Source: Trichoplax adhaerens (lineage: Eukaryota; Placozoa; Uniplacotomia; Trichoplacea; Trichoplacidae). From it: a stretch of 64,000 bases of DNA. Location of the stretch: contig NW_002060947.1 in the NCBI RefSeq assembly GCF_000150275.1, positions 1,539,823-1,603,822 on the forward strand, read 5' to 3'. Positions 27,738-40,038 of this stretch are shown in pieces; within the stretch, counting starts at the first letter, position 1, and every line of letters begins with the position of its first letter. Both the position numbers and the translations under genes were made by a program. The notes under the pieces were generated by a model. That model was not told the DNA's origin. It saw only the letters and a program-made list of their open reading frames with translations, and made no database searches.

Positions 27738-30700
27738 CTTAACATCTACAATGCAGCAATTACGGCCTTAGGTAAACTGTCCATATTGCAGCTACCATTA
27801 TGTATTTACTGCTATTGTTAATAAAACCCTAGCTAGGCAAGACAAACCCATTTTAGGTTGCATGCTAACGGTAGATGGTGACTTATACGTGGATTCCGTT
27901 TCATCTCTTGTGCTTGTAATTACTTTACCAGCACTTGCATCTTGTTTGTTGGGCTCGCCAAAGCCACATACTTCCTCCAGGAAAGTTACTGTATCTTCTA
28001 AATTATAACTAATAGTAACACAGCACGACCGAGTTAAAATATATTTAAACGTTCCTTTCAAATCGCACATGAAGATTACCCGGACTGTTCCAGAAAGTCA
28101 TTTAAAACCAACGTATTGATTCCAGGATACCACTGGCTCAGCTTTTCCTGCATTCTCCTAACTACAGGTGCGCTGAGATTGCTCTAATTAAATAAGGTTG
28201 TTTGGCTTAAAATTTAGATCAGAGTATAACAGATTCCTTTAAATGAATAGCTTGCACTTACTTGTTCTTCATTTTCAATTTTAAAGGCCAATTGTTCGCT
28301 GATAATATCTTTAAAATTCTCTGATGTTATTATAGTAGATAATGAAGCAGATGAATCGCCTATGTCTGATGTATGTGTTCTTTGATCAGCTATCCAATTC
28401 TTAGGTACCTCGTTACAATAATAATTTTCAATATCATTTTCCAACAGCTGCAATTGTCTAGCAATGGCTTCATCTATTGATAACAGTTACATATTATTGT
28501 TTTACAAATGGTGATCAAAGCGATATTATATTGTAAACTAATAACACGGAATATTCTTAGTACCATTATTGACCATTGCATTGTTCTCGTTTTCATGCTT
28601 CATCTAAATAAAAATTACAAGCATTTGTAGAGTTAAAAAATCGTCTTATCGGAGACTACATAAATTTTACAGAAAGGATAGAATACAACTATAATTCGAT
28701 GAACAAAGACAATCACTTAAATATTACTTTTAATGTCTTTAACCACTGCCTATATAGCTCTCTGCCAAAACTCTCATCTATGTACACTTCAAGATCATTG
28801 GAATTTTTATTGCATAGAGCAAGTATTTCTGTAACATTTTTAATACATTAAACATTCATAAATGTACAGATAAATAAAAAGCTCTAAATTATCATTAGCA
28901 TAGTATCTTCTGAAATTTAAAATACCTCCTCCATTCACTTCTTCAACTTCGAATTTTTCGCGCAGCCATGATGCTGTAGTATGGGATATCTTTATACTGG
29001 GATAAATGGAATAATTGCATTTGCCAGTCACCTCTATTCCACTAGTTTCTCCTCGCTCGTTAGGTTCATCATTCATCATGTTCTTTGTAGCTTCGGGAGC
29101 CAGTCGATGTTGATCGTCTATTAACGTGCGTTGACTTGATAAACGCTCATTCTGTCCATTATCGTTAACTCTGGCGGTTTTGTTAGGCAATCCTGCCGAA
29201 TTTTCACCCAAGATTAATTTAACAGAAGCACTTCGTTCAAATCTTTGCAACATAGATTCTATCTTGTTGAGTGGTACATTATGCGTACAGCGCCTGTAAC
29301 ATTTGTACATTAAAAAAAAAAATTAATAGTATTAAATGTTAGCTGGCATTCCTAGCAGCAAATCGACATTTTAAACTTTGCAATGACCTACCTTGCTAAC
29401 TGATTGGCATTGAACTTCCACCAAGTACAAGGTTCAATAAATTCAACATGGTAACCAGCGTTTATAGCCTAATAGAAGCAGCATATTAGAAAGCTCTAGC
29501 AGTAAAAATATACAACCATAATAATTGAGAGAGATACAAATAAATGCACTTTTCATACGAACCAAAACAACGTATGGTTTCATTTCCCAAAGCTGGGTAT
29601 TGGTATTATCGATGAAAATAGGTGAAATTCCTAAATTTGCATTTTTAACAGCTATCGAGAATAAAAAAATTAATGCTACAATTATGTAGTATACAACTCT
29701 GGAAATATTAATGTATTACCATATTGGTGTCTATCAGTAAGATTTTGTTACTAATTATAAATCTAAACATATTAAAGACAGGTTTGGAGTATATCAAAGC
29801 TGAGTCTAAAATCGAAGTTGGTTACCCTACTTGAGATACACGCAAATACATATAAAATAATACCTTCATTTTGATTCCACGAATGTGCTTCGGAAATTTT
29901 TGTAGGATCAAACGCGTACCTGTCAATAAGACATGCCAGAAGGGTGACTAATATTTCAATTTTGGTAGCGTTGATCTAGAATCAGTTACATATGCTGTAT
30001 AATAATTCTCATAAGCCCTACTAACTTTCCGTCCGGTCCTATAAAATAGTTATCTGTTGATAGGATAATACCTTGATGATTATACTTTTCCAAAAGAAGT
30101 CTTCAAATTTCAGGACATTAAATAAAATTTAAGATATATATGATGGAACTTGAAGAAATTTTTTAAATCATGTCGGAAGAAACTCAGAGTACGAGAAATG
30201 AGATCTACACTTTATCATTCTTTACCAATGCTGTCATTCATACGAACTGTACAATAGTGTATATATTACACTAAAGTGTCGCTTAAAATCGTTTATTATT
30301 ACAGTATAGCGTGAATCACTATTTAAAGTAGAAAATCAAGAAGAAAATGAAATATGGCATTAACAGAACTTAATGGATACATCAAATGCGCTACAGCACT
30401 TTATTACCACGGGTAATTTCTAATAAATTAACTGATGTACTGCACCTTACTAGCGTTGATTTTCCACTACCTGGACAGCCACGAGCAATGTATAACACTT
30501 TTGATATTCCTTTATTTTTTTCAAGAATTTCTAACATGTAATGAAATAAAAATCACTAAGACAAAACAATGTTAAGGCATAAACAATATTCTTCCTGTCA
30601 AGATATGATTTACAGCTACTTATTTCTTTACATATTACAAAGTAATACTCGTCCAATATAAAATAATGGGTATAATAATAAAATTTATACTTCTAACACC

Positions 30701-33252
30701 GCACGATCAGTCGTGGCTTGATCATCTTCTTTCTCATAATTTGCGTAACCAGACTATAAACTCGTATCTACATTGTGTACTTAAGGGCATACTACCTGGA
30801 GCATACAATCATATACAGCACATAGCGTACAAGGCTACAATTTCCTAGTTTTGAATAATGTGATCATTCACTAATCTTATTGCCTAGCTAGAAAATCGTT
30901 ATATAAATCAACAGTGCTACCATTTTTACTCGTATTTCTATTGCTAATTTATATTAAGAGTGATTTAGGAACAAGCCTAAATTAATAATGTCGTACCGTA
31001 ACGTTATAACCGCAGTATATCGTACGAAAAAGTGCATTCGACATATGCATATAGGAGTATACTTGTACAATGAAGCTATCTAAGTAGGCTGTGGGCTACG
31101 CCAATAATGCAAGGATATATATACATACTAGTATGATATACAAAAATTGTACTTACGGTTGACATAAATTTGAGTTTTATCCATGTTATTTTCCTGTTTG
31201 TTAAATTTAGGTTTACGAGCTGCATAATGTCGATCTTGTACCCTTCTTTCAGAACCTCTTGATTGTTTTATCTGATTTACGGCCTTGCTGTTATTCCAGA
31301 CAGATTCTAAATTATGGCTAAAACCCTGATTTAGCGGTTGTTTCGTTAAATTGTTCGTACTTGCATTTCTATTTTTATTTGAGGCCTTTGTCAAGTTAGT
31401 TTGGTCATTATTTAGTACATCAGTGGCTCCTTTTTGAATAGTCGCCATTTCCCAGGGATTCGTATTAGCCAAACTGCGTGATTGATTCCCGGTTGACGAA
31501 AGAGATATTAACTTTTCTACGGCCTTTTCAACTGATACAGCAAAATAAACATGTACAGAATTAAGACGTTCAGGATTCGAATTATAAAAACTGCATTGAA
31601 ATAATAACTGATGAAAGTTATATGATGTGCAAGGAATACTTTTAATCAGATACTATTACTATTAGTTGATTGTCAAAGTCTGACTACTACTTGAGTGCGA
31701 GCATATAGCAAAGTCCTATGTATCAGGTGGATGAAAGAAGTTCACCGTACAGAACATTTGCACGCTATAATTATTAACGTATTTATATCTACTACTAAAT
31801 TAGATCCATTTCACAGAGTAGATTTCTATTCCCCTGAAATTGACTCATACTAAAGTCAACAACATATGTTTGATCGCTGCTGAGTTGCAGTAAGTTGCAC
31901 AAGAAAACAATTTTAAAGTAGCACTAAGCATGCAGTGGTAATGCACATTGCATACCTGTTAGTCCGATATTAGAACAAGAAATTATTCATTGAAATACAA
32001 AGTTGAATTTAATTCTACCTTAGTAGTAACTATGCAGTTGTGTACACAATTCTGGCATCAGAGAATACAGTTAGTTATTGAGGATAACAACATACATTTG
32101 ATCACGGCAAACTTGCAGTAAGTTGTATAAAGTGACAAATTTTAAGTAACACAAACTGTGCAGTTAGATTGCATAACTGCTAGTCTGGAATTAGAGTATA
32201 GAATTAATTATTCACTGAAATATAAATTTAGCCTCATTCTACCTTAGTAATAACTATGCAGTTGCACACCTAATTCTAGAATCAGAGAATACAATTATTG
32301 AATTAACAACATACGTTTGATCGAAGCAGATTTGCAATAAGTTATATAAGGTGACAATTTTAAAGTAGCACTCACTATGCAACTGGATTGCATAGCTGCT
32401 AGTCTGGAATCAGAGTATAGAATTAATCATTCACTAGAATATAAAATTCATCTCAAATCTACGTACTAACTATGCAGTGGCATACTCGATTCTGGAATCA
32501 GAGTATACTGTATAATTATTTTACTTTAATGCAAAAATTGACCTTAATTCTATCTTAGTAGCTGCTATGCAATTGAATACCTACTTCTAGAATGAGAGAA
32601 TATCCTGTAATGATATCATTATTGATTTCCTGTCGCACAAATTGATCTATTTGATTGGTACTCAGTATGTACAGAACCAGTTTTAGTAGGATAAGAGATC
32701 AATGTTGGTATATCAGGTTTTAGTAATGCTAACAAAATCGTACGTGTTTACACTGTATAATTATCACTTTAATCAGAGTAATTTAGCAACATCAATTGTG
32801 GATAATCTACTTTTAGTTAAGTTTTATAAGTATTAGAGAAAAACTGTCTGGCATTGTGTAATAGTGTAATTAATCAGTTTAATAATTATAGTATTTAACT
32901 GGTCGGATGTTGGATTACGATACTATTAATTCATCGTAAGTTAACTGATTCATTAATCCACTTAGCACCATAAGCTGCAATCCAAGTGATGTTGTATTAC
33001 CGTTGTCAGTAAGGGATAAAGTAAAACACTCGTAGTCCTGTCTGTGTCTTCTACAGTAGCACTATATTTACTTTTACTCAATAGTCATAGTACGATCATC
33101 AAGTATTACTTGAATGCATAATTAATCATTTAAGTAAAAATTTAAGCGTGATGCAGCTTACCACTTTGGCCAGAGTCTTGAAATATATCTCGGATAATCG
33201 CTTCGTCATAATTTGGAAATATTTCTTGTAGGTATTGGATATTTTGATCCAT
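26808..33252 (-). CDS. n4bp2: N4BP2-like protein (CUE, P-loop kinase-like, CUE-like, DUF1771, Smr)
   Basis: Homologue of NEDD4-binding protein 2, a ubiquitin-binding protein with a polynucleotide-kinase-like ATPase and a C-terminal Smr nuclease-like domain. Coding exons in transcription order: 33252-33162, 31531-31157, 30530-30446, 30100-30026, 29919-29864, 29651-29563, 29468-29392, 29293-28926, 28828-28728, 28447-28262, 28147-28080, 28008-27924 (or 27972), 27737-27624, 27515-27448, 27340-27234, 27145-27019, 26853-26808 (TAA stop). All introns are GT-AG and phases join without a stop, giving about 690-705 residues. The human protein is about 1,770 residues, so this is a compact version lacking the long central linkers. 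ATG at 33252 opens the CUE exon. Upstream in-frame sequence is also open for some codons, so the start is likely, not certain. Least sure: the 28447 acceptor and the end of exon 12. Confidence 0.87.
27972..28147 (-). CDS. n4bp2: N4BP2-like second CUE-like segment (two exons)
   Basis: Exon 28147-28080 encodes EKLSQWYPGINTLVLNDFLEQSG. Exon from 28008 continues YNLEDTVTFLEEV. Together they follow the CUE layout (helix, YPG in place of FP, helix, then helix 3). They sit before DUF1771, far from the N-terminal CUE. Alternative acceptors were rejected because they break frame. I call it CUE-like because the MFP-type proline motif is YPG here. Confidence 0.65.
29392..30530 (-). CDS. n4bp2: N4BP2-like P-loop kinase-like domain exons (five exons)
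   Basis: Exons 30530-30446, 30100-30026, 29919-29864, 29651-29563 and 29468-29392 join to a full kinase-like core. In order: Walker A VLYIARGCPGSGKSTLV, STDNYF (family STDDYF), EAHSWNQN, IFIDNTNTQLWEMKPYVV, and AGYHVEFIEPCTWWKF. The next exon starts CTHNVPLNKIESMLQRFE, the family's helix after the WWKF block. All five junctions keep phase. Donor GTGCAG at 30445 is unusual, but it is the only phase-consistent choice and yields STLVR-LLLEKYN. The family acts as an ATP-binding 5'-polynucleotide kinase-like domain. Confidence 0.88.
31857..32610. repeat. Tandem array in N4BP2-like intron 1, units of about 220 bp
   Basis: CAACATATGTTTGATC-type blocks recur near 31860, 32090 and 32308. Each is followed by TTGCAGTAAGTTG, TTTTAAAGTAGCAC, CTGCTAGTCTGGAATCAGAG and CTATGCAGTTG blocks. 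About three full copies plus a partial fourth. Lies entirely inside the intron that splits the first CUE domain. Confidence 0.85.
33162..33252 (-). CDS. n4bp2: N4BP2-like exon 1: first CUE domain, helices 1-2
   Basis: Encodes MDQN followed by IQYLQEIFPNYDEAI and IRDIFQDSG, the CUE pattern of a hydrophobic helix, FP, then a second helix. The donor GTAAGC leaves phase 1. The next exon begins at 31531 with VEKAVEKLISL, which is CUE helix 3. The 1.6-kb intron 1 splits the domain. CUE domains bind ubiquitin. Confidence 0.8.
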
Positions 33253-35399
33253 CTCGTCCAGTATGATCAATGTCTGCTTTCCGTAAGTATAGGAAGAGGA
33301 CTTTTTGATTGCTATTTTTTTTTTGCTAGAACTCTGCGTTTATTCAAGGCAATGTATCAAGACCCACGTCATTAAGTTGTTCTCCGTTCTCTTTTACATT
33401 CCTGTCAAACGAAATCACCCTCGACTGTAGTGGCAAGTATGATCGTTTCTGGGGAAGATGCTATTTGATAATGTTAAGCAACGTCGAAAGGCATTAATGG
33501 AGACCCAATATCATAGTTTACAGCACTTGTAGGCCCATCATCTTCACCAGCATAGGTCAACTATCATCCATTGAAAGATCGAGTAATGAGTTGTTATAAA
33601 TGGAGTGTCCAATAGACTAGAATAGCTGAGTTGATGTTCGATTAAGTCTCTATCTAATACGTTAAAACTTTCAAACTTGCAAGGATGAATATAAATGCTG
33701 GCCTACTATTGTAATCGCTTTAGTTCTTCCTGATATTTTGGATTTAAGCAGACGAGAGAAAATTTGCTAACACCTTGGCTAGTCCATACAATTGGTTGAT
33801 ATTGTAGAAAAGAGGCCTGGACCAGACGTTAAGATGGAAGCTGCACCTATTTTCACTGCAATGCAGTAGTAAGCCAATTTCGACTGTATTTGACCAGGAA
33901 TCTCAAAAGATTATGTTGTGTTTGTCTGATAGGCGTCGTATAGTACTGTTGGAAGAGTTAGACACGATCTAAAATTGCCAAATGGCTAGAGAAAATTGTT
34001 GAAAGAGATACCAAGATGCAATCGAAAGCTTCACTATTTCTTTTCTATTTGCTTGCGGCACAGACAGACTGATCGTGGGTAAATAGTTGAAATAATATAG
34101 TGTTGTGGTTGTCAGAAATAGTAGAGTACTGTTGGAATGGAATACAATGTATATTGAAGCTACCTTGCTGGAGAAAATTCTTGAGAAAGACACCAAGAGA
34201 GAAGCCTTGTTCCCTTTCTATCTTTGCCTTCTTCCAAGGGGTGGCTTTAGACTGGGAGTTGGTACGGCAATAGGAGCGAGATGGAAGAAGAAAATCATTG
34301 AAGTTCATGTGGAATTCATATTCGAGTCCACTGGACTACAAGGTATGATATGGTACTAAAATGGCCATACTGTATCATATCGTTTGCGGTCTGCATTAGC
34401 CTAAGCCTGTGCCATGACTACAGTGACGTAATAGCGATAGGGTTTCTTCAAACTTGAGCGCATCGAAAGGAGTTGAAATAGCAAATTAGTTTTGCGCTGG
34501 TCGATATTATTGCAAGATTTTCAATCCTTTTAAGCGACTACAGCTACAAAATAAATACTATGAGCTTACTGTCAGGTTTAACTATCCTGACATCGATCTA
34601 CAAACGATAGAAAGATTGTAAATACCGTTAGAGAAATAAGAAAATGTTATGGTTGGCTTCGACGCTTAGCGCGATGGACTAATAGGAGACGACTTGAACA
34701 TCGTCAAGAGGTTAAAGCAAACTATACGTCTCTCTTAGACAAACATGGAACCCTTACTTTCTTGATAAAACAACCAATTTACAGCATATATGAGTGATAG
34801 ATAAACCATCAAATTGACAAGGCCCGAACGAATACTCCAATGTAACTATTATGTTCGTGGTAAACGGTGTAGGTTCAATTGAGAATCGTTTATTAATAAA
34901 TTTATGAAGGTATTTATACATTTGTTAGATTACTTCACTTATAGTTTAGCTAAATGATTATCCATATAAGATGTAAGATTAGCTTAAAATGATAATTACA
35001 TAATTAGAACGTTAATCATTTTAAACTGTGATCCTACAGTACGACTTTTAATCATTCTATATATAATACTACTTTACAGTATGCTGTATATGTAATTGCT
35101 CCATATATAACAGTAACAAAATGTTTACCCTTCATCATTCAATTTGCATTCTTCTATTGCATAGAATGATAGCAACAAATAAATGAAACAAATGTCCAAC
35201 GTTTGAACATCATTTAGTACATTGTCCAGCTTCAAAAGCATCTTGTAGTGCATGCTATAATAGCCATAACTTATAAACTTACCGTAACATGGGTTAATAC
35301 CATGGACTATTCGAACAAGATCTTCTATTAGCCGTCCATGTACAGTATACGAGTAAAACACAGATAATATGATTATAAAACTATGTAGCTGTCCATTAA
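33253..35399. other. Region upstream of N4BP2-like gene, unidentified
   Basis: Should include the N4BP2-like promoter and 5' untranslated region. From about 33320 to 34750 base composition is more balanced than its neighbours and short open frames occur on both strands, up to 87 codons. I recognise no protein. Two diverged segments near 33948-34025 and 34126-34205 share GTACTGTTGGAA and GAGAAAATT-TTGA-AAAGA blocks, suggesting an old duplication or a decayed element. Confidence 0.45.
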
Positions 35400-36760
35400 A
35401 AACTAAAAATATGGAAGACATCGTAGATCAATGAATGTATTATGGTTCCATAATTTATCTTATTTTATGAACTACTAGATGCTTTATTGGTGGTCTATCC
35501 CATAAGATATATAGCACAATAACATTCGTCATGAGTACTATAGACTACTCGCAAAAGACCTTAACTATTAAAAACATAGAAGACATCGCAGATAAATTAC
35601 TGTATTACCAATCCATTCCTAGATAAGTTATTTTATGAACTACTAGCAGCTTTATTAAAATATTGAAGTACTTCATGCCATAATATACAGCTACAATAAC
35701 ATTCGTTATTAGTACCATAGACTGACTACTTGCTCAAAACCTTCTAGAGTCCATGTGCGCTCGTATGGATAGATAACGTTATCAAACTATGCCCTTATCT
35801 ATTAAAAACATGTAAGACGTCGTAGATAATTTGTGTACATATTATCCAATATGTTCCTAGATAAGTTATCTTCAGAACTACTAGCAGCTTTATTAATTAA
35901 AGCATCGAAGCGGTCCATGCCATAATATGTAGCGATAATAATATCTACCATTAGTGCCATGGGCTACTTGCACAAGACCTTCTAGTAGTCCATGCATGTA
36001 TAAATAACGTTTTAAAACTATGCCCTTGTCTATTAAAAAAATGTAAGACATCGTAGATGATTACTGTAATATCAAATATTCGTATTCCTAATAAGTTATC
36101 TTATGAACTACTGATAGCTTTTTAAAGGATCGAAGTGGTCCACGCCATAATATACGTTCCTTATTAGTCGTCATTAAAAGCATGTAAGACGTGGATAATT
36201 ACTGTATTATTAATATTCGTATTCCTAGATAAGTTACCTTATGAGCTACTAGCAGCTTTTTAAAGCATCGAAGCGGTGCATGCCATAATATACGTTCCTT
36301 ATTAGTTGTCATTAAAAGCATGTAAGATGTCGTAGATAATTACTGTATTATCAAATATTCATATTCCTAGATAAGTTATCTTATGAACTACTAGCAGTTT
36401 TTTACAGCATCGAAGTGGTCCATGCCATAATATACATTCCTTATTAGTTGTCTATTAACCTTTTAAAAACATGTAAGACGTCGTAGATAATTATTGTATT
36501 ATCAAATATTCGTATTCCTAGATAATTTATCTTGTGAATCTCTAGGTGCTTCATTGTAACATCGAGTAGTCTATGCCATAACATATACAGTTACAGTAAG
36601 ATTTGTCGTTAGAACCATAGGCTACTCGAAGACCTTGTCTATTAAAAACAGATAAGGCTTCGTAGATAAATTACTGTATTGCCAATCTATTCCTAGATAA
36701 GTTATCTTATAAACTTCTAGCAGCTTTATTGAAGCATCGAAGCGGATCAATACTAGTTAA
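35400..36760. repeat. Decayed tandem array, eight units of 140-230 bp
   Basis: AAGACGTCGTAGAT-like blocks recur near 35412, 35579, 35812, 36045, 36184, 36325, 36474 and 36651. Each is followed by ATTACTGTATTATC, ATTCCTAGATAAGTTATCTTATGAACTACTAGCAGCTTT and CATCGAAGCGGTCCATGCCATAATATA blocks. Units in the middle are about 140 bp because they lack the segment present in the flanking 170-230 bp units. The 98-codon minus open frame at 35125-35421 enters the first unit and is not taken as a gene. Confidence 0.87.
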
Positions 36761-36833
36761 TATAATAAGCGTTGAGTGTTCACTCAGAACCTGATGAAAA
36801 TCTTTGCAGGGTTTCTAGTCTTTATTATTCGAC

Positions 36834-36909
36834 AATCATCTTATATGACTGACCGTAAATTGCATACTATATATAGTATATAATTTACAGTCAGTCATAC
36901 GAGATGATT
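36834..36909. repeat. Near-perfect 76-bp palindrome
   Basis: The segment starting AATCATCTTATATGACTGAC and ending GTCAGTCATACGAGATGATT is its own near reverse complement, with arms of about 38 bases meeting at 36871/36872 and only a few mismatches. As RNA it would form a long hairpin with almost no loop. It could be a small palindromic mobile element or a hairpin-prone site. No gene adjoins it. Confidence 0.85.
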
Positions 36910-37949
36910 TTTCACTACATCATTTTGCTGGTCTGTGTAGCCCTTTACCTAAACTCTGCTCCATCGTTGAAAGACAGATTCATCAAATAAAGTGTACAAA
37001 AATTGTATGCAAAACTGCCACAAGCCTCGGTAGCCTGTGCTCGAAGAATCAGCCTGTGTCTCAATTCAGGTAAAATATTACCCGGTCATGGACAAAATAA
37101 TTGTCGTCAACTCACTCTTAAAGGATTGCAATAGGAGTTTGCACAGATTGAGAGATAGGTTTGTTCACTACTGTAATCTGCAAAGACTTCGTGACCCAAG
37201 TGCCAATATTCCGGTATTTTCGATCTTTCTTGACACAAGGGATTAGGGAACAGCCCCTGTTGCACGAAATTCAGGATAGGGTACAATGTCCTCAAAGCTA
37301 TTCACTGCAATGTTTGCCATCGACATTGTATCGTACATGAATTATTTTTTGGTTTTTGATGCCTTCAAACTATAGGAAACTATTCATAGGATGATTAACT
37401 TCATTGAAGACAGCAGAAGTCAAGTTATGCCTCCATTATTGGCACTAAATCAAAGGCCAAGGTATTTCCATCTATTAAAACCTGGATAAAAGGCAGAAGG
37501 TGAAGTTACGCCTTAATGCTCCAGTGATTAAGATTTCTTAGCAAGCCCATATTAGAGACCCTAAAATGTCTCTAATCTACATCATTATTACAATAGTTCA
37601 AGGTTAAGCGTCTAGAAGTGAAGATGATGTAACTAATTTTACAATGCTAATAAATTGATTACTTTTATCATCTATTGAAATAAATAATATGACCTTGCAT
37701 TGGTGCCCGCAGGCAGGACTCAATATAGGTAGTCAATATCGAGAAAACACTGAGTAATAAAGGCGTGACAATTGAAAATGCTTCAATTCATCAAAGTTAA
37801 TTTAATCAAAAATAATGTACTAAAAGTCAACAAATCTCAAGACAACAGTTTGGATAATATACGACACGGCAACTATTGCGTAGGTCTTATACCTGCAGGG
37901 GATTAGTAATAATAATATGCCGTTAAAACAGGGACAACAGAAATATGAA
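36910..37949. other. Non-coding stretch
   Basis: No supported gene. Overlapping short open frames on both strands at 37037-37295 have no recognisable motif. Confidence 0.5.
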
Positions 37950-39130
37950 CTCTAGTCTGTTTTTATGTCGAACAGCATGATATAATATTAATTACGCCCA
38001 TGTCTATCACGACACAAAGCAGTAATATCCTTCTTCATATAGGATAATTACAATACTGTTGGGAATAAATACGTAGTAAATTAGGCCAAATTTCGCTAAC
38101 AAATTCGAATCTATTTTTCAATAAATAAAATGGACCGTTTTGTTCTCTTGCTTGTTATTACGAGCATGTTCTAGAAATTATCTTCTATTGCAATGGTATA
38201 GCACTACGAATCTTGGTTAATATAGAGTATGCTCTGTCGATAATAAATACGTCGTAATTATGCTAACTTTGCTATAAAGAAGCTTGCGAATTTCATTTAT
38301 CATGTTTGAGTAAGATAATTTCTTTCAGTTATTTATTATCAAGAGCATACTTAACTTATTGCATCATATACGCATGTAGATTACTGTAATTTATTTATTA
38401 TCTTGTACTGTATAGCACTAAAAGTTCTCGTCACTTTTAGAGTCTACAGTATCTAAAACGATAAAGCGGTAATTAAGCCGGATTTGACTCAAAAAAGAGC
38501 CTACCTAACTCATTTATCATGATTATAAAGGATCATTTCTCTGTTGTTTAATATCAAGAACATGCTTTACTAATTATCTCATACTGTATCAAACTAAAAG
38601 TAATATAGAAAGTATGAGCTATCTAGAATAAATAAACAGTAATGATGCTAAATTTTGGCTATAAATGAACCTAGCTCACTCATCATGAATGCGAGCGATC
38701 ATTTCTCTCAGTTATTTATTATCAAAAACACAGTTTTACAAATTATAGTTGTCTTACGCTGTATACTACTGAAAGTAAAATATAGAATTTGCACTATTTA
38801 ATATAAATGCATAGTATAATTTTTATAATTATCTTATCACTGTATAAGCAATAAGCAGTGTAGCACTGGAAATTCTCGTTAATTGCGAACCTGCAGTACT
38901 TGAGTACATCGTAATTATAATTATGTCAAATTTTACTTAAAATTTAGAGTTCAATTCATTTATTATAACATGAGGCAAATTTTCCGCCCCGTTACTTGTT
39001 AACACAAGATAATACTCCATAAAATTTCTAATTAATATAGAGTATACACTGTCTGAAATGACTATACAGCAATCTACGCTAAATTTAGCCAGCAAATGTG
39101 GTGCAATTTATTCATGGTAAGCTTGAAAAA
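37950..39130. repeat. Decayed tandem array, about six units of 150-280 bp
   Basis: Blocks of the type AATTATGCTAAATTTGGCTA recur near 38079, 38255, 38472, 38642, 38919 and 39070. They are followed by CTCATTTATCATG, ATTTCTCTCAGTTATTTATTATCAAGA and a CTGTATAGCACTAAAAG segment. Copies are strongly diverged. Confidence 0.78.
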
Positions 39131-40038
39131 CTATTTGTGTACTGCGAGTATAGCATACTACTACCGTATACTAATTCTTGAACATTGCAATAGCACTAAA
39201 AATTCTCCTTAATGGAATTTTTGTACAAATCGACATGCCTTGCACAAGTATACTAAATTCTATACCGTAGTTTGCACATGCCAAAGAGACTACACCTAGT
39301 CTTTCAGCATTTGAAATAGACACAAGAATCTTGACTTTTAAGCTGTATTCTTCTTGACCTGATACAAAGGTTAAATTTATTGTTAATTTCATAATTACTC
39401 ATAATATAATGATACACGTCATGTTAGTAATAACAGTACTAAGGTTGCTTGTTAATAAACCTCCACAGCATTTTATTTTGCCAAAATGTGGAAATTGTGG
39501 TAGTATAAGCAGATAAAGCTTCATATAACTTTAGAAGGATAGTTGTACTTTATGTGCACTAGGGGTTTCTGACGAGACTATGAAAGGCTGGTGCCTGAAG
39601 ATCACTTCTTAGTTAGTTATTCAGTTAGTTAGCCAACTAGTTTGTCAATTGCTATTGAATTATCTAGGCTAAAATCTTGGTTGTCAAGATTTCTTCGGTA
39701 ATAAATAGTAGAAAATCTCTGACTTCCTCGTCTACACTATTAGTGACTCTATAATTATACTATAGTATTCGATCGTTGTAACTGAATTATTTGGTGATAT
39801 AGCGAATCTCGCCTCTTTAAGTCAGTAAGAGGGGTTCTCCGTAAGTATTGGCGTGTGGAGACTACTTTGTCACTAGTGGTGTGCGACAATAATAAAAAGA
39901 TAAAATCTTTTTGCAGTGTTTATAGCATAGACCTAAGGACTTTAACGTTTCAAGCTGTATTCTAATCGATCTGCAACAAAAGCATTATACTTATCAACTC
40001 CATAATTGTAATAATTTACCAAGCAGTAGAGCGCAATT
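39131..40038. other. Non-coding stretch upstream of the transposase relic
   Basis: No supported gene. A 73-codon minus open frame at 39171-39392 has no recognisable motif. I found no clear terminal inverted repeat for the element that begins near 40039. Confidence 0.5.

Noticed and set aside
34105-34359. 84-codon plus-strand open frame starting MVVRNSRVLLEW
   Set aside because: No recognisable domain, overlaps minus frames of similar length, and the flanks look like a diverged duplication rather than exons.
35125-35421. 98-codon minus-strand open frame
   Set aside because: It overlaps the first unit of the 35.4-kb tandem array, is rich in hydrophobic AT-encoded residues, and shows no known motif or splice partners.
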